From Thalassia testudinum (lineage: Eukaryota; Streptophyta; Magnoliopsida; Alismatales; Hydrocharitaceae), in the NCBI GenBank assembly GCA_037157565.1, contig JAZHRO010000012.1, positions 55,915,501 to 55,979,500 of the forward strand: a DNA stretch of 64,000 bases, written 5' to 3'. This document shows, piece after piece, positions 10,265 to 20,783 of the stretch. Positions within the stretch are counted from its first letter, which is position 1. Every line of letters begins with the position of its first letter. Under the pieces are notes generated by a model. That model was given only the letters and a program-made list of their open reading frames with translations, was not told the origin of the DNA and made no database searches. A program made the translations under genes and the position numbers.

Positions 10265-11985
10265 TTGTCAGAGCGAGTAGAGGGTGATCCAGATTATGGA
10301 GCATCAGATGAGATGGGAGAGGAGGCAGAAGGGGAGGAGGCAGGAGAGGATGAGGGGCAGAAGGCGGAGGATGAGATGGTGGCGAGTATGTCCTTAGTTC
10401 ATGCGGATTACTTTCCGGTAGGCATAAGTTGGGATAAGAACTCATATACCTTTAAGTTTAAAATTACTTATATATTTTAAAGTTTATTATAACTTTAGAA
10501 ATATATAATGAATATGATTAATGTTTATTCAGGTAAAGTAAGAAGAGGACGGGGGAAGACAAAGAATCTAGACCTCCAGCATATCCTCGAGGGCATGAGA
10601 ATAATGACCAAGTTTAGAACCACTGGGGAGGCGAAGAATTACCTAGACTTCATTAGTCGAGTGGATACAATTGTTAAGTTCATTGTGCTCATTTGCTACT
10701 TCGACTGGAGGAAGGTGCCCGCAGAGCTTAAGAGGTAGTTCCTACGTCAGTTGGAGGAAATTTTATTCATAAAGTTATTTCTTTTATAACTTTATCTTAA
10801 AATTATTATAAATTAAGATTGACATATTTTTTTTAAAAATCAACGTAGGCAAATTGCGATTGGAGTACTGTCCCCAATGCCTCCCGATATATTCTTAAAC
10901 ACGCCACCAAAATCCACAGAGATTGGAAGACATAGATTAAGAGAAATGTAATATTTTTTAAACATTTACAATTTTGTTATATACTTAATTTCATATATTA
11001 TTTTTAACAATTTATATTTGATATTTAGTTTTTTTCGAACTGCAGTTCACTCGAGGAAGCAATGGAGAAGTATCCTTTTGATGTCATGCCTGACGATTGG
11101 AAGAAGGCATGCGAGCATTGGTTGGATCCGAAGATAGAGGTTAGTAAATGATTAAAAATTATTTTATTAATTTCATATATCTTAAATTTAGAAAAAATAT
11201 TATTATATATGTTTACAGGAGCAAGCAAAAAAAATAGGGCCAATAGGGCTAAAGCTCCACTACAGACCCATTGTTTAGGTCGAAGGAGCATCGGGACGGT
11301 CAGGAGCCGTTATGTAAGTATTGAGACTTTTCAGTTATATATTACTTAATTTTAAAGTTATTTAAATATAATTGTATCATTTTTATATTTTTAGTCCGCT
11401 GCACATGATGGGATGGAAATGACTAGGATGGATATCTACGAGGTCACCCATTGTAAGGCTGCAGCTGAGGGTGCTCGTAAGTGGATTCATGAGTTATACC
11501 AAGAGAAACACGTAAGTTTCCTAAACTCAAAAAATTTATAACTTTGTATATATATATTATAATAATATTTTTTAATACATTTAGGAGGAAATGGTACAAT
11601 TAGTACATCCCCCCACGAACAAGACCTTTGATAGCGTCCAATAGCCTTTGGATGCAGAGGAGGCATTTAGGAAAGTGATGCCATCGGAACACGGTGGTTT
11701 CGTATGTAGTGTGGGGAGGGCATACATGTTATCCACCTGGTATGGGAGGAAAGGTGCCCTCACATCTAGTGTCGTGATTAGCTGCATCAAAAGATGGCCA
11801 CACTACAGAGACGAGAGGAGGAGAGGGAGAAGAGAGAGGTAGAGATGAAGGATAAGATAAATGACATGGATGATAAGCTTCAGATGCTTAGAACCCTTCT
11901 TCAGAAGAAGGGTCAGTCAGAGCATCCGTCTTCAACATATCCCAGCATCTACAGACGAGACGATGATGACTGCATGGGTGTGTAG
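10265..11985 (+). pseudogene. CACTA second gene, PF03004-like (TNPA-like) with introns, decayed
   Basis: Accessory transposon protein family that binds subterminal repeats in En/Spm-type systems (family knowledge). An acidic N-terminus (Glu/Gly-rich, from ATG 10265) leads to GT...AG junctions. Exon-like blocks follow: 10532-10738 (GKVRRGRGKTKNLDL, YFDWRKVPAEL), about 11042-11140 (PFDVMPDDWKKACEHWLD), 11220-11312 (GPIGLKLHYRP), 11396-11511 (AAEGARKWIHELYQEKH) and 11585-11842 (AEEAFRKVMPSEHGG). A charged coiled-coil tail (11794-11985) is in another frame. In-frame stops near 11276 and 11641 and a frameshift mark it as broken. Splice sites such as cac/gtaagt and tttag/gagg are well preserved. 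Confidence 0.75.
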
Positions 11986-12182
11986 GTGGAGCTAGTGGCA
12001 TTGGGTAGCTGCATTTTGATTTCTATTCATTTTCTTTTGTTATGTTTTTCATGTTACCTTTTTATGTAAATATTTCATTTTCAAACTTTTAATGTACTAG
12101 TTTTTATATTTATGAAATATAAATTTCTCTTCATTTTCATTACTTATTTTTCTATAAAAGCAAGACTTTTAAGTTTGTTTAG

Positions 12183-12770
12183 TAGGTAGTTTCCATCATT
12201 TGGTAATTTAAAAAAAGAACCCATACATTTGCCATCGACGTCATATATGTGACGATAAAAATATTTTTTCCATCACTTATCTAATAACCGACGTCATAGA
12301 AGGTTCGAAAGAATCACAATTCCCATTTTATGTTGTCGTTCTTAGGATAAGCAACGGCATAAATATTTTTACTATCACATATATGCCATCGCTTATTTGA
12401 ATAAGCGACGTCAAAAATATTTTTGCAGTCACATCTATGTCGTTGATTTTAATATAAATGATGGTAAAAAAATTTTTGCCGCCGCTTACAGAAGTAGTGT
12501 GGTAAAGTTACTTAAACGACGACAGAAATAAAAAAGGGACACGTAAAGGTGGGAAATAGTGACTTATATATACCGTCGTTTTTGAAATAGTCAATGTCAA
12601 ATACAATTCCCGTTGATTTTGAAACGTCATCGAAATATCCAATCTGTCCGATGGTCAAACATTATTTTAACGTCGGATGTGCCCTCTAACCGATGGCAAA
12701 ATGAAACAGCGACAGTAATAACGGCATCACTGAGTTCCGTCGGTGATTTCAGAAAAACTGAGGGCAAAAG
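12183..12770. repeat. CACTA-1 3' subterminal repeat block
   Basis: Many short direct and inverted copies of a GCGACGTCA / GCAACGGCA / GCCATCGCTTA-type motif, for example near 12237, 12291, 12352, 12406 and 12479, separated by AT-rich spacers such as aaaatattttt. Such blocks flank CACTA ends and are bound by the TNPA-type protein. No gene. Confidence 0.75.
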
Positions 12771-12787
12771 TAAGGCATGTTATAGTG
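12771..12787 (-). repeat. CACTA-1 3' terminal inverted repeat
   Basis: The reverse complement reads CACTATAACATGCCTTA, beginning with the diagnostic CACTA. The 5' partner is outside the window. The 44 bp from 12788 to ATH-1 hold nothing recognisable. Confidence 0.8.
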
Positions 12788-12831
12788 GAAGTATGTTGTC
12801 CCATCCATTCCTTTGTCCGTGCCAAGAGTAG

Positions 12832-15662
12832 TGATGGGAACACCATCATGGGCCCTAAGTATTCATTTTGACCTAGAAAAGAGAATAAAAGCACCTACAT
12901 AACCAAGTGAAGGGCCTAACTCAGAGAATAGCTGGGTTGAGAGAAAAGCAAGAAACAAAGGGTAAAACTGTAATTTCACCATTGCAGTACAACAACAGAA
13001 TTTCTCTGGGGTTAAACATGGGTCAATTGGACTTAATAATAGGAAAAGTGGGATGGTTCAATCAGAAAAGGGTTAATGTGAGATTTGAGAATTAAATGAC
13101 ATCCTGTAACCTTAAAATAGACTCACTTAATTTAACAAGGTTCAGGTTTGGATAAAAATCAACTAAATCCTCTAAAATTCATGAAAAAATATCCCCTAAG
13201 GCTTAGAACCTTCAATTTGGCCTTTGGAACCTATTTTGACCTAAATAGGGGTCCTAGCTAATTATTTGACCTAGATTGGATTTTTATGCAAAAATGTCTA
13301 GTCAAACGTGGTAAAACCTAAAATACAACTTCACCATTGGATTCCTTAGGTCCAAATTAGGTTTGTACCAAAATTTGGACCTAAGGGGAGGTCACCTTGA
13401 CATACTTTGCAAAATAGTCCACCCAATTACTTTTATGGCCCTAACTTTCAAAAACTTTGCAGAAATCCCCCTGTCTTCCTCGTGACTCTTTGCAATTAGG
13501 ACCCTCTACCATTACAGGGGAGGAGTCCTACTCCAGCGAGGATTCAAGAGGGAAGTTCTCCTCGTTTCTTCACAGAATCCCTCTTAGATTTGAAAGGGAG
13601 ATTCTCTGAGGAATTCCCGACCATGTGAACTCAATGACACGCCTTGATTCGCACCCAATCTCTCGTGCGAATGCTTGAGAGATATGGGTATCTCTCGGAT
13701 TTCCTACTCCGACGAGGAAACCCATGCTTGGAAGCTTGTCCTCCTTGCACAAGGTCCTCTGTCGGTGCCTATAAAAGAACCCCCAGGCCTAGACGATCAT
13801 CTCATGCTTGATTTAGCCGCAAAAACCCCCAAAATTCTTCCTCTCCCATCTTTAGCCAAATAGCCCACAAGCTTTGGCAATCTCTCCTCCCTCTTCTCGC
13901 CGCTCTGCCACCATACCAGCGGCAGAGTCTTCTCTGCCTTGCTCCTCCACGTTGCGCCATACCTGCACGTGCTTCTTCAACCCTTTCGTTGTCGCCGCCT
14001 CCCCATCTCAGGGATTTCGTCTCCGGCGACGGTAAACACATGCCGCTCATCCTCTACCTCCCCCCTTCGTCCAGATACCCTCAGTTAAGTTTCTCTCTCC
14101 CTACCTTTCACTTTCCCCCTCTTTATTTCACAAAACCCCCTTCGACAGCCACAGATCACCTCCGCCTTCCTCATCTCCGGTAGACCGCCGGCAAAGGCAC
14201 AACCGTCACCGCGCACACCCACATTCCTCGCCACTGACCGCAGAAGCTTCATCATCATCCACTGATCATCACTTGCCCTTTCATTGACCGCCACATGCAC
14301 CCTACACTCTCCCCGAACACACGCACTTTCACGGCCACAATTTGACCTAGGCATGCACGTGTAGGTCGTTCTGCGCCACGCCACCCATTGCATCACCTTT
14401 GTCGTGACACGGTGAAGCTACATACGTGCTTTGACAAGGCCACGAGGCAGTATTTGTGAGTTGCAGGTTTAACCCTCTACCGCCATTGGAGCACGTGCAA
14501 AGCTTGCTCCAGGTCCTGCCTCTCCAGGAAGAAGAGCCCCAGGTCGAGGAAGCACTCCACGATCCTTTCGCACCTAGTAATCGAAGCCAACACCGTCTGC
14601 AGCTGTAGCAATTGAGCAGGCATTCTCCCTATGGGCACGCGAAGAAGCGGGTGGGACGTTAGTCCCACGTTGGTAGTTTTTAGCATAGGTGAGTGACTTA
14701 AATTATTTTTGTGATATTCGCTTGTTGCCTAAGATCACGGGGTGAGGTCCCCTTGCCCGCTCACCTGCCTTGTCCACAACCCACAGTACGCGGACCTGGC
14801 TGCCTGACTCGTTTACCCGGCACTCCTTGCGCACCACCCACGTCGGTGTGCCTGGACCCAGGTGCGCTTGAACTGACCCGTATACCCGATTGGCTCTAGG
14901 AGTGAACCTAAGAGAGCAAAGTGAGAGAGCGTACGCGGGGGAGGGTAGGAGTAGGTTTTGCACTTCTGGGCAGGAAGAGAAGAAAGGAAGGGAAGATGAG
15001 GGAAGGAGCTGCGAAAAGGAAAGAAGACTAAGGGCAGGAGAATTTAAGGAAGAAAAATGAAGACTTGAAGGCAGATCTGAAGAAGGAAATCAGAGGCTGA
15101 AGTAGAAGGAGCTTAAGGAAGGAAGGAGAAGGCACAGCTGAAGGAAAAGAAGAAGAGAAGAAAGGAGCCGCAGAAAGAAAGAAGCAAAGGCAGAAGATAG
15201 AGAAAGAGAATGGAGCCAAAGCCAAAGAAAGAAGGAGATCAAAGGCAGAAGAAAAGACAGAAAGAGGAAGAAGCCGCAGAGGAAGGAGAAATCAGAGAAG
15301 GAAGAAAAGAGAAGAAGAGAGAAGAAGACATTAGAGAAGAAAGAAAAGGAAGGGAAAGAACAAGACCTTAGAAGAAGAAGAAAGAAGAAAGACAGACATT
15401 AATTCTATTTCTTTTTACATGTTTATTCATCTCTTTAGCATTTATATACATTGAACTTCATTCTATTGCTTCATAAATTGTTGAACATCACATTTTATCA
15501 ATTTGAGATTATGCTCTTAGTTTTTAAATATCAATTTGCTCCCAGTGTTCGACCTCGGATTCTTAATTTTTCGAGTAATAAATTCTTATTTGTTCTTCGA
15601 AGTGATTTCACCTATACTACAATGCGATATTTACAAACCCGATTTCACTTTCGCTAAGAACA
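12832..15662 (+). repeat. 5' LTR of ATH-1 (2,831 bp)
   Basis: It starts TGATGGGAACACCATCATG (self-complementary tip) and ends AAGAACA directly before the primer site. Its reverse complement matches the outer part of the ATH-2 5' LTR (35284-36839). About 14990-15395 is an almost unbroken purine (GAAG) tract in the transcribed part. A conserved motif CCAGTGTTCGACCTCGG (15542-15558) and a tRNA-Asp-complementary stretch (15612-15627) lie near the 3' end. Confidence 0.88.
13653..13777 (+). promoter_or_regulatory. ATH-1 promoter: hairpin plus TATA box
   Basis: An inverted repeat (13653-13664 with 13677-13689, core CCCAATCTCTC) lies 79 bp before CTATAAAAG (13769-13777). The same arrangement recurs in most other Athila-type LTRs of the window. 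Confidence 0.7.
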
Positions 15663-15665
15663 TTT

Positions 15666-15683
15666 TGGCGCCATTGTCGGGGA
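15666..15683 (+). other. Primer binding site, tRNA-Asp type (ATH-1)
   Basis: TGGCGCCATTGTCGGGGA, three T's after the LTR end, is complementary to the 3' end of plant tRNA-Asp (consensus TGGCGCCGTTGCCGGGGA; two mismatches). This is the characteristic Athila primer site. Confidence 0.88.
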
Positions 15684-16610
15684 GCAACGGGCATTTTAGA
15701 AACCTTGATCACAACCTCTGATTCAGTACTAACTTTCTCTCTCTTTTGTAGTGATTGTTTCAGGAAAGAAAAAAATAGCCACACAACAACCACACCAGGA
15801 ACAGGTAAATTCTCATTAGCCCTTTCTCTTAATCCCCTCAAAATCTAAAAAGGAAAACAAAGAGAAATCAATTTAGGGCTACCTGCTTCCATATTTAGTA
15901 ATTCACCAAAGTTGCCTGATTTTTATTTCAACACATTTTTTAATTGCACGTCCATTAAAGATAACTAGGGCTAGCACCTTCTTGATTGAGCCCTAGATAC
16001 CATCTTTTGAGGCAACTAAATTGGACCAAATAGAGCCAACTTAAGGATTTCAATCTAGGGTTTTAGAGACACATCTTCTCTTAAGCAAAGAATCAAAATT
16101 TTCAAAAGGAGGTGTGCCTAAGCCTTGTTTGAAGAGATTTATCCAAGAGAAACCCTAAGAAAATCAAGCTCTTAACTCACTTGAACCCTAAAAGAAAGGA
16201 CCTAAAAGCTCTCGAAGGAACAAAGAGGTGAAGTTGACCCTTTGGGTCAACCAACCTTAAAATTAGGTCACTTTTTGCACTCAAAAGATCTAAAGTTCAA
16301 GTGGAACCCTAAGCACCTTGATCTTAATTAAAAAAGGTTGACTTAAGAGGTCACGTTCCTCATTCTAGTCTACCTGGAATCTCAGTGACAAGAGAGGTCG
16401 GGTGGGGGAAACCCTGTAACTTGTGGGGATGCTCTACCGTGTAGGGGGTCTTTACGGGACTCTCCCTCTCTGGCTGCCCAGGTATTTCTCAGGTGGACGA
16501 CCTTTCTGACTAAGGGGTATCATCCGCCTCAAACCTCTATAGTCACCCAACATTTTTTGGGTGTCTCGATTGGGTCCAACACATTTTAAACTCATGAAAT
16601 CCTTCAGTGC
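15684..16610 (+). other. ATH-1 5' leader with conserved block (16374-16583)
   Basis: Untranslated leader between primer site and gag. Its last ~210 nt are strongly alike in ATH-1, ATH-2 and ATH-3 (shared GGTGGGGGAAACCCTGTAAC, GACTCTTCC/CCCTC, TCTCAGGTGGA, TGATTGGGTCC-type landmarks), although their LTRs have diverged. Stops occur in all frames, so it is not gag. Confidence 0.65.
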
Positions 16611-18150
16611 ATGTTTGGTAGGCAGTCCTTAAGACCTCCTTTAGAAATCCACTGCCGCCGAGGCCAAGCCTCGATGCTTATGTTTGTGCAGCAACCCCAC
16701 CACATAGATCTCTCCTCTGATTCATCAGAACCAAGTTCTCCTTCTTCTTCCATCTTGGCACAACCAATTGAAGAAGAGAACAACCTTGAGCACCAACTTC
16801 AGAATGATCTATTCCAAAACTTTGTAAACTTGCCGCAACATCCTATGATGCGAGATCACTATTATCCCACTGCGATGGTAATTGAGCCTCGAGTCCAAAT
16901 CCCGGCTGGAGGTCCTGATTCTGAAGTCAAGCCCAATATGATTCATGCCATACCAAAATTCCATGGGCTTAACTCCAAGGATCCATTCCAGCATATCAAA
17001 CAACTCAAACATCTAGCCTAGGCCTTTGGGTCAGATGTACAAAATCGGAATATTCTACTCATGAAGATGTTTTCTTTCTCCCTCATGGACAAGGTTGCTC
17101 ATTGGTATCAGACTCAAACTCGTCCGATCAACACATGGGTCGAACTCTAGTCAGAATTTTTGAAAAAGTTCTTCCCTGTTGGTCGGACGAATGCCTTGTG
17201 CCACTAGATCACTCACTTCACTCAGCAATCGGGAGAACCTCTTCATGAGGCATGGGATCGATTCTTGGATCTCATGCAAAAGTGCCCCTATCACGGAGTT
17301 CCTAAATGGGAACAAGCCCAGTCTTTTTACCAGGGACTCCGTGAAGACATTCGATTGTTCGTCAATGCAACCTGCGGAGGAAACATCATGGGTCAACATG
17401 AGGACATGGTGTGGGAGATTCTCGAGAATATGTGCGAAAACTCCATGAATAATGACTCCATGGGCTTATTCGATCGGATGAATGCTCGCGCATCGACGAA
17501 TCTTAAGGGAGCACATGAGACGTAGGGCCTGTCCACATCCGTTGACTTGGAGCTAATGGCTAGTCGGTCTCTATCATAGAGAAGGTGGACAAGCTGACTC
17601 GGCATCTACTGCGAGCCACCTCGGTGCAAAACTCATTTGCACAGCCACCTCTTGTGAGGGAAACTGTGCAGAACATCTATCACCAATCTTCTCAGGGGAT
17701 GTTCCCGTATCCGCCCCCATCTGACTCTAGGATCGAAGGGACCTCTGATGCACTCTATTCTAGTTAGGGGATCTCTGAACCCTCCTACTCGGATTTTCCT
17801 GAGGCTCTTCAGACCTACGAGGGCCTCAATGCCATCCAGAATGACCCATTCTCGAATACCTACAACCCTGGATGATGGAATCATCCCAACTTCCTGTGGG
17901 CGGGAAATTCTCAGAATCAAAGACCACCTTATCAATCCTCTCCACAAGCTCCTCGTCCACATATCAACAGCCTCAGCCTCGACCTAACCCCCTATCAATC
18001 TGGGCCAAACTAAGTAGATCAAATGACTCTTATCCTTCAAACACTGGCTGACATTCAGAGGATGAATGCGGTAATACAGAAATAGTATAAGGACGAGATC
18101 ACAGAGGTTCGCAATCAACTTGCCCAGATGATGAATTCATGTAAATAATA
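16611..18150 (+). pseudogene. Athila-type gag (ATH-1), broken
   Basis: Capsid protein gene. The start (MFGRQSLRPP) aligns with the ATH-2 gag start. Open to 17021 (IHAIPKFHGLNSKDPFQHIK), then the first stop. The Retrotrans_gag core is recognisable in later pieces: FSFSLMDKVAHWYQTQTRP, LHEAWDRFLDLMQKCPYHG, QSFYQGLREDIRLFVNATC. A Pro/Tyr/Asn-rich tail runs to about 18145. At least four stops and several frameshifts. No nucleocapsid or pol follows. Confidence 0.82.
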
Positions 18151-18790
18151 ATTTTGGCCTAACTCAAATCGATAAGGTTTCAATGCAAATAAATGTAACC
18201 TAAATCCTCTAAAAATCAATTAAAAATATTTTATGAGGATGAGAATAGTCAATAGTCAATTTGACAATCAAAGCGTGTTTCGACCTAAAATAGAATTGCA
18301 GATGGGAATTTGATACAATTTGGGTTAAATTGTAAATTGACCATGCAAAATCATCCAAATACAAAATTGAGGTTACCATTAGTTTCCCTGTGTTCTAATT
18401 AAGCTACCATAAAAGGTTGAACCGATTGGGATCTCATTTGCACCTACTTTGCATTTTAGTCCCCAACTTTTAAAATCCCTTCATTATGGTCCAAAACCTT
18501 TATTGGGTCCTTTATCTTACATATTGGTCCCTGTGTCATCTTCCTCCTCGCACCGACCATCGACCAGCCTTTGAGCGAGCTCCACACTGAGCTTCGAGCT
18601 CAAATCCTCACCGCCTCAGACTACGATTGCCTTCGATGACCAAAGAGGATTTGATCCTCTCTCCATTCTACGTCCATCGGTGGTTGTCCCATTGCCAAAG
18701 ATCACCTCTGCCGCCCACTATCTTCGGTCAAAATGGACGCGTTAGTTGCGAGTTATTGTGAGCGAATCTCGCAATCTTAGACCTTTGCTT
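18150..18790 (+). repeat. Diverged LTR-like fragment, plus orientation
   Basis: Composition and scattered phrases (aaatcctctaaaa, tttgcattttagtcccc, ttaggtcc-like) echo the U3 of ATH-1 at about 13140-13500, but no TG...CA ends or duplication are visible. Probably a remnant of a related LTR; boundaries are approximate. Confidence 0.4.
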
Positions 18791-18869
18791 GCTCCAGGAT
18801 GTGGCTATACAGCTTTGCGTGTGCCTACCGAGTTTCGGATTCACCTATAAAGCTTTGCGTTGCCATTTT

Positions 18870-19073
18870 CTTCTGATCCAGAGTTACTGCTACACCTTCC
18901 TTATTCTTGGGGCATGTGTATTTTGAGGCAATCACGTCCCATACCTCAAAATCCATTGATTCCAGAAAGATCTACAACCTTGTCTTCCAGTAACCATAGT
19001 TCGTTCCATCGAATAATGGAGGTTGAACTGTCAACTGTCCCTTTGTATACATGTCAACAGATGACTTTGACAT
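18870..19073 (-). pseudogene. COP-1 copia gag, N-terminal fragment
   Basis: From an ATG at 19073 the minus strand encodes MSKSSVDMYTKGQLTVQPPL and FDGTNYGYWKTRL, then a stop, then IFLESMDFEVWDVI. These are hallmark copia Gag N-terminal motifs (PPLFDGTNYxYWK, WDVI). The homology fades near 18870, so only a fragment remains. It follows a copia-type primer site at the expected distance. Confidence 0.7.
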
Positions 19074-19088
19074 CTTTTGGACAACGGG

Positions 19089-19100
19089 GCTTTGATACCA
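19089..19100 (-). other. Primer binding site, tRNA-iMet type (COP-1)
   Basis: Minus strand TGGTATCAAAGC differs by one base from the canonical TGGTATCAGAGC. It lies 2 nt from the LTR edge at 19103. Confidence 0.75.
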
Positions 19101-19102
19101 AA

Positions 19103-20400
19103 TGAGGGTTGTCTGTGGATCGAAACAGTATACTAGAGGGGATGGGTGAAAAGTATCGCTCTGAAAGAAATTCGAATAAAAAATAAATTGACAAAAGAAT
19201 CGAGCACATATTACACCTAGATTTATAGTGGAAACCTAAACTGGGTGAGAACCACTACCTAAGCCTCTCAGCTTAGGATTTTCCCGACTAGGTGAGGATA
19301 GTCAATCCACCAACGTTTCACTTGAGTGAGGGTGACACAACCTCTTTACAATGAACCCCTCTTACTAACTTGAAGAGAAGCAAAAATAATAATAACGGAT
19401 TTCTCTCAACAACTTGTGATCTGTTAATAAAAAATAATAATATATATAAAAGAATAGTGAATAATCTATGGAACCTCAATAAACGTCAAACAAGAATTTC
19501 AGCGTAGGTGTGAATCGTCATGCTTTGAAAAGCGTGAAAATAGAAGCGCATAAGCACTAGAAGCATGGGAAGCTCTTTGCTTTTGAGAGTTTTTTTCTTC
19601 CTTTTTCGATTTGTTAAGAGGGCGGCATATGACCTTTACTTATAGTAGCAAATCAACCTAAAAAGGAAATCAAATTGGTCGATCAAAATCTAGTTTGGTC
19701 GATCATTTTAGTTATTTGATCGATTAGTAATTGGTTGATTAATTAGCCTAAATGGTCGATCAAAAGTGCATTAATCAACTTTTTAAAATGACCTGGTTTG
19801 ATCAATTAATTAAGTTGGTTGGTCGATTAATTATTTTGGTTGATCAATTAATCTATTTGGTCGATCAATAACCCTAAAAACTTTACTTTAACAGGTGACG
19901 CGAAAATCTATTTAGGTCTTATTTTGAGGTTCCCTACAAAAATATTCTAGACTTAATAAAGATAATAGACACTAAGACATAGATCAACATTCTTCTAGCT
20001 TTGATCCATGGGAGATGCTTTGATCCAAGAGAAAGAGTCCTGAAATATTAGTCTTGCAAATAACATAATTTTGGTGTATCAAAATAGAGGTACATACAAA
20101 CACATCATGCATATAAGTGAGGTATACATATACTTCCTGCATTGTTTGTATAACATGATCATAAGTCTCGACAGGTGAGTAATTTGGACACATTTTGACT
20201 CGGAGGACTTTTACCCCAGGAGTTAGAATACCTAATGTTTAGACTTGCGTGCATATATCTTCTTTAGCAAGTGTGTGTATCTAAACAATAAGTATTTTGA
20301 ACATTAAGGAAATTTAATAGAAAACTAAAATATCATTCAATTAAATTAAAAGGATTGAATGCATATAAACGTCAAACTAATCAAGCATCTGAGTGGACCC
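19103..20400 (-). repeat. COP-1 copia-type 5' LTR (right boundary approximate)
   Basis: It starts tgaggg next to the primer site. It includes GGATCGAAAC (19117-19126), a block shared with COP-2 (tagtggaaacctaaactggg... against aggtggaaacccaaaccggg...) and a TTGGTCGATCAA array. The outer end was not located: no clear CA terminus or duplication is readable between 20380 and 20780. Confidence 0.6.
19675..19868. repeat. TTGGTCGATCAA-type array in the COP-1 LTR
   Basis: About ten variants of TTGGTCGATCAA / TTGATCGATTAA start near 19675, 19695, 19716, 19731, 19752, 19771, 19797, 19819, 19836 and 19857, a mean step of about 20 bp. Both orientations occur because the core (GATC) is palindromic. Confidence 0.7.
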
Positions 20401-20783
20401 GACACTGATAACCTATAATTTCAAAAGTAAAATTAATTAAATAACGTATTGTAATCTTAAATGTTATAAGCAATAAGAAGGGGAGGGGGGCAGAGGTCGA
20501 CGCCATGGTTAGGGTTTTGGAGGAAAAGGGTGGGAGTGGTGTTGGAGGTGAGGAGGGGGCAAAGAGATAAGGTGGCTTGGAGGTGAAGAATGGCGGGAGG
20601 GATGGAATGGAGATAAATCGCAGAACGAGGGGAATTGGAGTGGGAAGGGGGACGGGGGGATTTTAACGAGTGGAGGAGAGGTCATGGAGGGGCACTGTTG
20701 TTGTGACATGTGGCAGGTAAGAAGTTCTAGAAAGATCCAAGGCCAGGGAAGGGTGTTTGGTATCTTCCATGGCAAACAATACC
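20401..20783. other. Unassigned, G-rich spacer
   Basis: About 20475-20760 is rich in GGAGG/GGGG on the plus strand and has one chance minus-strand frame of Pro/Ser/His-rich sequence. I see no homology or terminal motif. Ends at the ATH-2 LTR. Confidence 0.4.

Larger units (their letters stand above)
3880..12787 (+). mobile_element. CACTA-1 (En/Spm-like DNA transposon), 5' end cut by GY-1
   Basis: It contains a TNP2-like transposase pseudogene, then a PF03004-like pseudogene on the same strand, then a block of subterminal repeats and a terminal repeat whose reverse complement starts CACTATAACATGCC. The 5' terminal repeat is not in the window, because GY-1 interrupts the element just upstream of the first gene and the rest would lie to the left. 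A solo LTR is nested in the transposase gene. Both genes have stops, so the copy is non-autonomous and old. Confidence 0.85.
12832..18150 (+). mobile_element. ATH-1, truncated Athila-type Ty3/gypsy element
   Basis: Order: LTR, tRNA-Asp primer site, leader, gag pseudogene, then an abrupt loss of homology at about 18150 where protease/RT should follow. No polypurine tract or own 3' LTR terminus was found. Sense is plus, opposite to the other Athila copies here. Confidence 0.8.

Noticed and set aside
18850..18860. TATA-like cctataaagc as a promoter of the 18-kb LTR fragment
   Set aside because: It overlaps the copia gag fragment region and repeats imperfectly at about 18809; no hairpin or LTR context supports it.
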